This document shows positions 1 through 4,557 of a stretch of 6,069 bases of DNA, piece by piece. Position 1 is the first letter of the stretch. Every line of letters begins with the position of its first letter. The position numbers and the translations under genes are program-made. The notes beneath the pieces are model-generated. The model was not told the DNA's origin and did not search any database. It worked only from the letters and a program-made list of their open reading frames with translations. The DNA lies in NCBI GenBank assembly GCA_018702715.1, contig JABIYQ010000535.1, forward strand, positions 1 through 6,069, given 5' to 3'. The stretch is from Desulfobacula sp. (GTDB lineage: Bacteria > Desulfobacterota > Desulfobacteria > Desulfobacterales > Desulfobacteraceae).

Positions 1-205
1 CAATTTCATGTGTGACTGCCCCAGGAGAACACAAGGGAATGACATCGCTGAAATAAAGCAAACCACAGTTACCATGGGATGCTCCTTCACCGATTTTACC
101 TTTTTCAATGATTCTTACATTGGCACCTTTATCAATTAAATAATGAGCACAGGCAAGACCGATGACCCCGCCTCCAATTATGATGACTTCCTTATTTGAT
201 TCCAT
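1..205 (-). CDS. FAD-dependent oxidoreductase, DadA/glycine-oxidase-like, N-terminal part (cut by window edge)
   Basis: Only the first 68 codons are in the window; the rest lies beyond base 1. The protein opens with a short polar leader and a Rossmann dinucleotide-binding strand-turn-helix, EVIIIGGGVIGLACA, in which GGGVIG (residues 11-16) is the GxGxxG FAD-binding loop. E34 in RIIEKG sits where the ribose-binding acidic residue at the end of the second strand is expected. The following stretch (GASHGNCGLL, then a PGAVTHE segment) matches the layout of D-amino-acid dehydrogenase (DadA) and related amine or D-proline/D-hydroxyproline dehydrogenases. These oxidatively deaminate D-amino or secondary amino acids and pass electrons to the respiratory chain. 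The ATG at 205-203 is chosen because an AAAAGGAAAAG ribosome binding site lies just upstream. It follows the sugar-isomerase gene on the same strand after an 83-base gap with no evident promoter or terminator, so co-transcription is likely. Family-level confidence is high; the substrate is unknown. Confidence 0.85.
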   Translation of the reverse strand, partial: MESNKEVIIIGGGVIGLACAHYLIDKGANVRIIEKGKIGEGASHGNCGLLYFSDVIPLCSPGAVTHEI

Positions 206-283
206 CTGTCTTTTCCTTTTGCGAACACATTATTGAATTGAGATTTAAAAATTAAGTTTATGATATTTCACTGATATTTTTGT

Positions 284-315
284 CTATATTAAGAGTTGCC
301 TATATTAAGAATGCC
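284..315. repeat. 16-bp imperfect tandem duplication at the 3' end of the isomerase gene
   Basis: Bases 284-299 and 300-315 are two adjacent copies sharing an identical 11-base start (ctatattaaga) and 13 of 16 positions overall. The isomerase stop codon (TAA, minus strand, 289-291) lies in the copy nearer the downstream gene. The equivalent TAA in the other copy is out of frame because 16 is not a multiple of three. The duplication therefore supplies the last few residues of the protein. Confidence 0.6.
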
Positions 316-1206
316 TCGGCAATAACGAATGCTTTTTTTAATGGTTTCAATCTCCAGGTTCAAGGCTGTTTTTTTGTCCTCTAGGCTTATCCCCATCTCC
401 GTTTCGATATTGATCCGATTTGTGGGAGAGGTGTTTTTTATGAGCTCATACGCTTTTTTCATATCAATATCTCCCTCACCCACGGCAACTCCTTTTACCC
501 TGAATCCATCCCTGCAGAAGTCAATGCGGTCATCCCTGAAGTGATTTGTAAATGCCTTGGGTGCAAGATTCTCAATCGCCTTCATGGGATCTTCTGCCAT
601 GTGCCAGGCATTTACAGTATCAATGCAGGCCCCGACAAAGGGATGATTCACTTCATTTAGTACCGTTAGAATTTCTTCTGAAAAACTGTCACAATGATTT
701 TCAAGGGCCAGGCAGATGTCGTATTCTTTGGCCATTGCAGCATTTTCTTTTAATAGGCGGGTTGTTTTCTCCAAAAAGGGCATAACTTTGGGATGGAACC
801 TGGAACCGGCCCGGGGCCGGGGTCGGGGTAAATCCATACTGACTTTTACCACATCTGCTCCCAAAAAATGAGCCGTATTCAACCCGTCTTTTAAATCGTG
901 CTGAATGCCAATTCCAAAATTTCCTAGGTCAAGGGACATATTGTATTCCAGGTAAAGATTTTTTTCTTTTGCAGTCGCTCCCACTTCTTTGAGAAAAGAG
1001 GGTTCCAGATTTTCCAGGACCCCGTCATCCAGATGAAATCCATCCAAACCTAGTTCAATACCCAAATCAAAAACTTGAAACGTAGTCAATTGTCTTTCCC
1101 ATGGAAGCTTAAATCCCGCCCATGCCTGACCGATCCCATGCAGATATAAACTGTATGTATGCAGTCCCAATAACATTTGATGGTTTTCTGTTTTATTTGT
1201 ACCCAT
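289..1206 (-). CDS. Sugar phosphate isomerase/epimerase family protein (xylose-isomerase-like TIM barrel)
   Basis: The 305-residue product has the size and motif order of the AP-endonuclease-2/xylose-isomerase-like TIM barrels (IolE, tagatose-epimerase and related enzymes), which isomerise or epimerise sugars or sugar acids in the cytoplasm with a divalent metal. Visible strand ends carry the expected ligands: GFHLDD (H58), LALENH (E169), ACIDTVNA (D196), TNHFRDD (H222) and INIETE (E268/E270). E169, D196, H222 and one of the last glutamates are my inferred metal set. The frame stays open to an upstream ATG at 1284, but the ATG at 1206 is preferred: AGAGGA sits 6 bases before it, and the 26 extra residues are basic/polar and unlike the first barrel strand, which begins near LLGLHTYSL (residues 12-20). 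An odd PRPRPRAG segment at 128-135 comes from a GC-rich hexamer repeat. The last few residues come from a 16-base tandem duplication. It lies directly upstream of a DadA-like oxidoreductase gene, so a small catabolic operon is plausible. The exact substrate cannot be read from sequence. Confidence 0.85.
   Translation of the reverse strand: MGTNKTENHQMLLGLHTYSLYLHGIGQAWAGFKLPWERQLTTFQVFDLGIELGLDGFHLDDGVLENLEPSFLKEVGATAKEKNLYLEYNMSLDLGNFGIGIQHDLKDGLNTAHFLGADVVKVSMDLPRPRPRAGSRFHPKVMPFLEKTTRLLKENAAMAKEYDICLALENHCDSFSEEILTVLNEVNHPFVGACIDTVNAWHMAEDPMKAIENLAPKAFTNHFRDDRIDFCRDGFRVKGVAVGEGDIDMKKAYELIKNTSPTNRINIETEMGISLEDKKTALNLEIETIKKSIRYCRGILNIGNS
811..828. repeat. GC-rich hexamer repeat (CCGGGG, CCGGGG, TCGGGG) inside the isomerase gene
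   Basis: Three consecutive hexamers give GGGG runs at 813-816, 819-822 and 825-828 on the plus strand, in an otherwise AT-leaning gene. On the coding (minus) strand they read CCCCGR and encode the PRPRPR segment, residues 128-133 from the preferred start. Another GGG at 790-792 could supply a fourth tract for a G-quadruplex, with one long loop. Because 18 bases is a multiple of three, the repeat could have grown without breaking the frame. Confidence 0.55.
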
Positions 1207-1302
1207 TTTTGGTCCTCTAAAATGCCTTTCTATTATTGCTTTTTTTTGACTTTTAAAGCCATCTTCCCCTATTTGTCCCTGCATTATTAGGAACCTTTGT
1301 TT

Positions 1303-1322
1303 TTGTCAAGAGAATCTGACAA
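1303..1322. promoter_or_regulatory. Inverted repeat TTGTCA-N8-TGACAA, candidate operator/-35 region for the isomerase operon
   Basis: Two perfect 6-base arms are separated by 8 bases. On the minus strand the arm nearest the isomerase gene contains a perfect TTGACA hexamer (1309-1304), about 100 bases before the preferred start codon. The matching -10 box is weak: candidates around 1291-1281 score poorly. The 20-base dyad is the right size for a dimeric repressor such as a GntR- or IclR-type catabolic regulator, but no such regulator gene is visible in the window. The repeat is observed; the operator role is inference. Confidence 0.35.
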
Positions 1323-1411
1323 TAATTGAATAAATTAAATATTTAAAAAAGACTGAAATGACCCGCATAAGTTGCTACTTTCCATTATAGGTGAGTTATG
1401 GGAGAGGGTAT

Positions 1412-1483
1412 ATGAAATTTAGCCGGAATAATTCGGGAAAAGACGGAGATTGGTGGAAATCTATGATTGAAAAAGTGCCATGA
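1412..1483 (+). CDS. Possible small ORF of 23 codons, unknown
   Basis: An ATG preceded by a purine-rich GGAGAGGG a few bases upstream opens a frame that starts MKFSRNNSGKDGDWWKS and ends MIEKVP before a TGA. The frame could also start at an in-frame GTG at 1391, directly after a stop. The strong ribosome-binding-like sequence is the only positive sign. There is no signal peptide, membrane segment or family resemblance that I recognise. The next ATG overlaps the TGA but opens only another short frame. It may be a relic end of a lost gene or a chance ORF. Confidence 0.15.
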   Translation: MKFSRNNSGKDGDWWKSMIEKVP

Positions 1484-1706
1484 TCATATTGTGCTTCAAA
1501 GGTTTTTTCTGGACTGAGTCTTCAAAATACCGGTACACACCCCAATAATGCTGTAAAATAAGCCGTTTTCATAGACAAAAGACTTTCTTTTGCATATTAG
1601 AATTTTTTGGAAAAAGACAATACTCTTTGATTTTTTGTAATATCCAAGATTAAGCTTATATTTAAAGAAGCATATTTATGTCACCCTAGATAACGAAAGG
1701 TTTTAT

Positions 1707-2258
1707 ATGGAAGAGAATATATTTATTTACCGAATCGACAAATATGACAAAATTAGATACGTTAGTGATAATTGGCAAATTTTTGCAAACCAAAATGGAT
1801 GGAATGGAGAAATCCGACCGGATGCTGTAATTGGAAAGTGGTTGTGGGATTTCATTCAAGGTGCTGAAACCCAGCATCTGTATGAAGAGCTTTTTCAAAA
1901 GGTACGAATCGGTAAAGCAATAGGACCCATACCGTTTAGATGCGATTCGCCTGATGAAAGAAGATATTTGGAGCTTCTTCTCAAACCAATGCCAGATAAT
2001 AATATAGAAATACTAAGTACTATTGTTCGAACAGAGGATCGAGAATCTGTTAATGCACTGAAGGAAGATGAATGTTCTTCTCATGGATTTGTAAGAATAT
2101 GTAGTATGTGTAAAAAAATCGATATCGACAAAGATAATTGGGTAGAATTGGAAGAGGGTCTATCATACTTGAAACTTTTCGAAGAACATGAAGTCCCCTG
2201 TTTGACTCATGGTCTTTGCTCTGCGTGTTATGAGGTTGCTATGTCCGATTTGGATTAA
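1707..2258 (+). CDS. Stand-alone PAS-type sensor/adaptor protein with C-terminal CxxC/HGxCxxC zinc-ribbon-like tail
   Basis: This 183-residue protein has no transmembrane segment or signal peptide. Residues 1-112 look like a PAS-like fold: FIYRIDKYDKIRYVSDNW begins it, IGKWLWDFI is the central helix region, and HLYEELFQKVRIGKAIGPIPFRC plus RRYLELLLKPM give the later strands. The tail carries CSMC (C132, C135) and HGLCSAC (H168, C171, C174) around a W-V-E-L-E-E segment. That tail recurs after PAS or receiver domains in signalling proteins of deltaproteobacterial lineages, and the four cysteines probably bind zinc. No kinase, cyclase, effector or DNA-binding domain follows, so it probably acts through protein-protein contacts. 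The start is supported by GAAAGG 7 bases before the ATG. It converges on the nitroreductase gene, with no clear partner beside it. The family type is fairly sure; ligand and partner are unknown. Confidence 0.8.
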   Translation: MEENIFIYRIDKYDKIRYVSDNWQIFANQNGWNGEIRPDAVIGKWLWDFIQGAETQHLYEELFQKVRIGKAIGPIPFRCDSPDERRYLELLLKPMPDNNIEILSTIVRTEDRESVNALKEDECSSHGFVRICSMCKKIDIDKDNWVELEEGLSYLKLFEEHEVPCLTHGLCSACYEVAMSDLD

Positions 2259-2437
2259 TTAGTGATTCAAAAATTTATGAAGCTAAATATTAAAAATATA
2301 TGATAACAAGAAAATGATTGGGTTTTTCAAAAACAGGAATATGGTTAACACCTACTACGGCAATGAAACCCCCCTGTATTTGATCATATCATCATCGATA
2401 ATTCAAAAGATATGACAGTCTCTTAACGTATTATATA
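2259..2437. other. Convergent intergenic region without a clear terminator
   Basis: The stop codons of the PAS gene (plus) and the nitroreductase gene (minus) face each other across about 180 AT-rich bases. A weak inverted repeat (TCATATC near 2384 and GATATGA near 2409, loop about 18 bases) and an AT-only dyad near 2429-2441 are present. Neither is followed by a convincing T-run in the relevant direction, so no intrinsic terminator is called. A 24-codon open frame at 2341-2415 has its AGGA only 2 bases from the ATG and is not credited. Confidence 0.4.
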
Positions 2438-3565
2438 TTATATCCGGACAAACCATTGGACAGGTCTTCGAAGCGATACGGGGTCGGGATATTTATTTAA
2501 ATACCCGACCCTGAGCATGAATTGAGGCATCACACCTGCACCATGATTTTCTTTTATACTTTTCTGACCGTTTTTTTCTTCCAAAGTCTGGGTCATGGGA
2601 TGAATACCGATCATTTTTCCCCGGGCTGTCAATGCCATCCTTTGAAATCTTCTGCCGGTTTCAATAAGATCTTTCACCGTATTCCCAACACTTGTGATGA
2701 CGAGCCAGCCGGCTCCTTCCTTGACTTGCTCTCTTGTCTTTTCGATTCCTTTATCATTAAAGGCTTGGGTCATCACATCCTTATGGTCCATAAAATGGCG
2801 GACATACCACCCGGCAAGTCCCGTGATTTCCATTCCATCAGGGGTGAGGCCGTCCCGAAACTTTTTGGCCTCGCTGTCTTTCAACCGGATCCAGAACGCC
2901 AGTTCTTCCCTGGCTTTTTTATTATCCGCCTGAATCATGTAATTTTTCACTGCCGCTTTATTCATAAAATCAGCATGATCTGTTCCTCTTGGAAAATAAA
3001 AAAGATGACCGTCAACAGATTTTGAAAAATCATTTACATCGGATGACCTGAGTTCTTTTGACTGCAAATGGCTTTTCACGGTTCTTCGCATCACCATTCT
3101 CTGCAACGAGATATCCTTTGCCTTTGATTTTGACAGATGTATCTTTACCACATCCGGGTCAAATCGGTCTTTGGCAATCACTTTTGTTTCCACTGCATAG
3201 CCAAATTTACCAGCTGCCTGAACAAGGTTTTCAACAAAGGCACCAAGGGACAATAGGGTTTCCCGGTTCCTGTCATCAACCGTTTTAAGACATCGAGCCA
3301 GATTAGACCCGATAACCCAGTCCAGCCGACTGTTTATTTTTACAAACCAGGGCTGACTATTGTGGCCACTGGGGGCAAGTGATGCGTAATACAATATCTT
3401 ATATCCATTCTTATCAAGCGGTTCCATGGCATGCCCCCCTGGGGTGTGATCACTGCCCATCAACTCGGATCGCAAATCCCGCCTGCATGCCGATAAAAAC
3501 ACTCCTGAACCTGCAACCAGAGTGGTCGCAGCTGCACTCATTTTAAGAAAATTTCTTCTATCCAT
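2438..3565 (-). CDS. Tat-exported lipoprotein of the nitroreductase (Acg-like FMN oxidoreductase) family
   Basis: The 375-residue product starts MDRRNFLKMSAAATTLVAG, a twin-arginine (RR at 3-4, FLK) signal. It runs into the lipobox LSAC with C27 as the lipidation site, so the protein is probably exported folded and anchored to a membrane facing the periplasm. The mature part shows the nitroreductase FMN signature LAPSGHNSQPW (63-73), the MRRTVKSHL segment (159-167) and GRRFQRMAL (304-312). It ends with MLRVGY (350-355) and PVSLRRPV (362-369), as in Acg-type nitroreductases. FMN-dependent reduction of nitro compounds, quinones or similar acceptors is the family role; the substrate here is unknown. 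The ATG at 3565 is preferred over a GTG at 3592 because GGAGGA lies 6 bases before it and the Tat motif follows at once. It follows tetR on the same strand, with an operator-like repeat in the roughly 60-base gap, so it is probably the regulator's target. Confidence 0.88.
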   Translation of the reverse strand: MDRRNFLKMSAAATTLVAGSGVFLSACRRDLRSELMGSDHTPGGHAMEPLDKNGYKILYYASLAPSGHNSQPWFVKINSRLDWVIGSNLARCLKTVDDRNRETLLSLGAFVENLVQAAGKFGYAVETKVIAKDRFDPDVVKIHLSKSKAKDISLQRMVMRRTVKSHLQSKELRSSDVNDFSKSVDGHLFYFPRGTDHADFMNKAAVKNYMIQADNKKAREELAFWIRLKDSEAKKFRDGLTPDGMEITGLAGWYVRHFMDHKDVMTQAFNDKGIEKTREQVKEGAGWLVITSVGNTVKDLIETGRRFQRMALTARGKMIGIHPMTQTLEEKNGQKSIKENHGAGVMPQFMLRVGYLNKYPDPVSLRRPVQWFVRI

Positions 3566-3587
3566 GATCAATCCTCCAGAATATATT

Positions 3588-3603
3588 GTCACTCTACGGT
3601 GAC
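3588..3603. promoter_or_regulatory. Second TetR operator candidate (GTCAC-N6-GTGAC) upstream of the nitroreductase gene
   Basis: Bases 3588-3592 (gtcac) and 3599-3603 (gtgac) form a perfect 5-base dyad around tctacg. Centred against the large palindrome at 4286-4317, it has the same TCAC-N6-GTGA spacing, an identical GGTGAC right half, and 10 of 16 matching positions. It lies 23 bases before the nitroreductase start codon and just after the tetR stop. A weak promoter AAGACA-N18-TATTTT (minus, 3638-3609) would begin transcription inside this site. It could therefore be repressed by TetR, or act as an internal control point in a two-gene transcript. Site function is inferred. Confidence 0.5.
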
Positions 3604-3626
3604 TTTTTAAAATAAAAAAATATTTC

Positions 3627-4253
3627 TTATATTGTCTTTACAAGGCTGCTGCTTATTGCTGCAATTGCCTGTTCTATTCTTTTCCAGCCCTGGTCTGCAC
3701 CAATTTCCATTCCACCGAATAGATCGATATTGTTGGACCGGATCACAAGGTAACTGATAGCGGCACCGATCAGCATGACAACAGCCTGCAGATCAATTCG
3801 GGCCTGATCTTTTATAAAAAACATTTGAAAAAATTCCATAACACTCTGTTCTCTGACCCTTTCGAGATCTTCCGTCAACTCATTGGTTTCAATCATTTCC
3901 CATGCCATAATCGCCTGGGTCAACGGCCTTTTTCGAAGGGCCCGGATAAAGTTGGATGCAAATTCAGACAATCTTTTTTCAAGGGGCAGCTGGGAAAATT
4001 TTTGCAGGTCACCACCTGCCATCTCTAAAGCAGACGGCCAGAAATCTCCTTCTTTTCCAAACGCGGCAATCAATCCCGGAAGTCCGCCAAAATACCGGTA
4101 AATCAAAACTTTATCAACGCCGGCTTCCCTCGCCACTGCGTTCACACCGATTCCCTTGAAGCCCTTTTTAGCCAGTAGACTGCCCACTGCACTAACCAGT
4201 CGTTTACTGGTAATCTGCTTATCCCGAATTTTCAATGTGTGTTTCTTTGGCAT
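3627..4253 (-). CDS. TetR/AcrR-family transcriptional regulator
   Basis: The product has 208 residues, a normal TetR length. Residues 14-60 form the TetR N-terminal DNA-binding domain: SKRLVSAVGSLLAKKGF is helix 1, and GVNAVAREAGVDKVLIYRYF (36-55) is the helix-turn-helix with the typical recognition-helix ending LIYRYFGGLPGLI. Residues 70-208 form an all-helical ligand-binding/dimerisation domain with no assignable ligand; a hydrophobic helix at 155-171 is likely the dimer interface. The frame stays open to a GTG at 4301, but that codon lies inside the operator palindrome. The ATG at 4253 has AGGA 7 bases upstream and gives the expected N-terminus. The promoter overlaps a near-perfect palindrome, so autorepression is likely. 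The nitroreductase lipoprotein gene downstream, with a related operator, is the probable target. By analogy it would release DNA on binding a small hydrophobic or nitro/quinone compound; that ligand class is a guess. Confidence 0.9.
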   Translation of the reverse strand: MPKKHTLKIRDKQITSKRLVSAVGSLLAKKGFKGIGVNAVAREAGVDKVLIYRYFGGLPGLIAAFGKEGDFWPSALEMAGGDLQKFSQLPLEKRLSEFASNFIRALRKRPLTQAIMAWEMIETNELTEDLERVREQSVMEFFQMFFIKDQARIDLQAVVMLIGAAISYLVIRSNNIDLFGGMEIGADQGWKRIEQAIAAISSSLVKTI

Positions 4254-4285
4254 TGTTTGTCCTGTTTTTGGAATATTAACTCGCC

Positions 4286-4317
4286 TTACATATATCACCA
4301 CGTGGTGACATATGTAA
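4286..4317. promoter_or_regulatory. 32-bp palindromic operator over the tetR promoter
   Basis: The site is symmetric about 4301/4302, and 15 of 16 base pairs of the dyad match; the only mismatch is A4294 against C4309. The core is TCACCACGTGGTGA (4295-4308), flanked by TTACATAT-like arms. Its size and position between the -35 and -10 of the adjacent tetR gene fit a TetR-family autoregulatory operator. The symmetry also leaves a weaker promoter-like pair on the plus strand (CTTACA at 4285-4290, CATATG at 4309-4314), so a divergent transcript may once have been controlled here. Confidence 0.8.
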
Positions 4318-4318
4318 A
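4289..4318 (-). promoter_or_regulatory. Predicted tetR promoter (TTTACA-N18-TATATG)
   Basis: On the minus strand TTTACA (4318-4313) matches five of six bases of the sigma-70 -35 box, and TATATG (4294-4289) matches four of six of the -10 box. The 18-base spacer is almost entirely the operator core. Transcription would begin near 4282, about 30 bases before the tetR ATG, leaving room for the AGGA ribosome binding site. TetR bound to the palindrome would directly block polymerase. Confidence 0.5.
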
Positions 4319-4352
4319 GAGATTTTTTTGAATTCGCTTAAATCCGGAAATA

Positions 4353-4372
4353 TTTAGTCAGAGATGACTAAA
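4353..4372. repeat. Perfect 8-bp inverted repeat TTTAGTCA-gaga-TGACTAAA
   Basis: Two perfect 8-base arms flank a 4-base loop in the gap between the histidine kinase and tetR. Read on the minus strand it lies downstream of the kinase stop and could be a weak AT-rich terminator hairpin, though what follows is AATATTTCC rather than a T-run. It could equally be an operator half-site pair. It does not share the TCAC/GTGA pattern of the TetR sites. Confidence 0.4.
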
Positions 4373-4490
4373 ACAATCCAAAAAGCACTAAGGATTGAAC
4401 ATACACGATATCTGATAATATTTTTCACGATGTCATCCAAAGAGGTCTCATATCTTACCAACGCTTTCATGCTATAGGAGAAACCAGAAA

Positions 4491-4556
4491 ATGAAAAAAT
4501 AGTGGACCACAGCCTTTGGCCACATTGCATATGGAATATATGTGGATAAAAATTAA
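4491..4556 (+). pseudogene. Interrupted short reading frame, possible relic of a divergent flavin-reductase-like gene
   Basis: An AGGAG (4476-4480) lies 10 bases before an ATG that reads MKK and then meets an in-frame TAG (4500-4502). Beyond the TAG the frame continues WTTAFGHIAYGIYVDKN to a TAA at 4554-4556. The piece AFGHIAYGIYV resembles the N-terminal KISYGLYVV-type segment of flavin reductase-like FMN-binding proteins, at about the right distance from the start. The rest of such a gene is absent because the end of the convergent kinase gene begins at 4558. It points away from tetR across the palindromic operator, the usual place for a TetR target. The resemblance covers about ten residues and may be chance. 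Confidence 0.2.
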
Positions 4557-4557
4557 A

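Larger units (their letters stand above)
1207..1706. other. Gene-poor intergenic region between divergent genes
   Basis: This stretch of about 500 bases separates the minus-strand isomerase gene from the plus-strand PAS gene, so both promoters should lie here. It is AT-rich and contains no recognisable tRNA, riboswitch or transposon end. The only sites I can point to are the TTGTCA-N8-TGACAA inverted repeat (1303-1322) with its TTGACA hexamer, a short open frame with a good ribosome binding site (1412-1483), and a short AAAAGA-ctt-TCTTTT inverted repeat near 1577-1591. No convincing -10/-35 pair was found for the PAS gene. Bases 1207-1284 form an in-frame extension of the isomerase frame that I read as leader. 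Confidence 0.6.

Noticed and set aside
1207..1284. Upstream ATG at 1284 for the isomerase gene (26 extra residues)
   Set aside because: The extension is basic/polar and unlike the family's N-terminus. The ATG at 1206 has a well-placed AGAGGA, and the possible TTGACA promoter element lies too close to 1284.
1480..1548. 22-codon frame whose ATG overlaps the stop of the small ORF at 1412-1483
   Set aside because: There is no ribosome binding site of note and no recognisable sequence. An ATGA overlap is common by chance.
1522..1572. Minus-strand 16-codon frame MKTAYFTALLGCVPVF, which looks like a lipoprotein signal
   Set aside because: It is only 16 residues long, stops directly after the lipobox-like LLGC, and has no good ribosome binding site; probably chance.
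2317..2335. GTTTTTCAAAAAC dyad as a terminator of the PAS gene
   Set aside because: The stem is almost all A-T pairs with a single-base centre and no T-run after it, so it does not qualify as an intrinsic terminator.
2341..2415. 24-codon plus-strand frame between the convergent genes
   Set aside because: AGGA is only 2 bases before the ATG and the translation is low in information. It also lies downstream of the PAS gene with no promoter seen.
2522..3025. Long open frame on the plus strand opposite the nitroreductase gene
   Set aside because: It is antisense to a gene with clear Tat, lipobox and FMN motifs. Its own translation shows no recognisable domain.
3566..3592. GTG start at 3592 for the nitroreductase gene
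   Set aside because: It would put nine residues before the Tat motif and overlap the operator dyad. GGAGGA at 3577-3572 clearly serves the ATG at 3565.
4254..4301. GTG start at 4301 for tetR
   Set aside because: The codon is in the centre of the operator palindrome and upstream of the predicted transcript start. The ATG at 4253 has its own AGGA.
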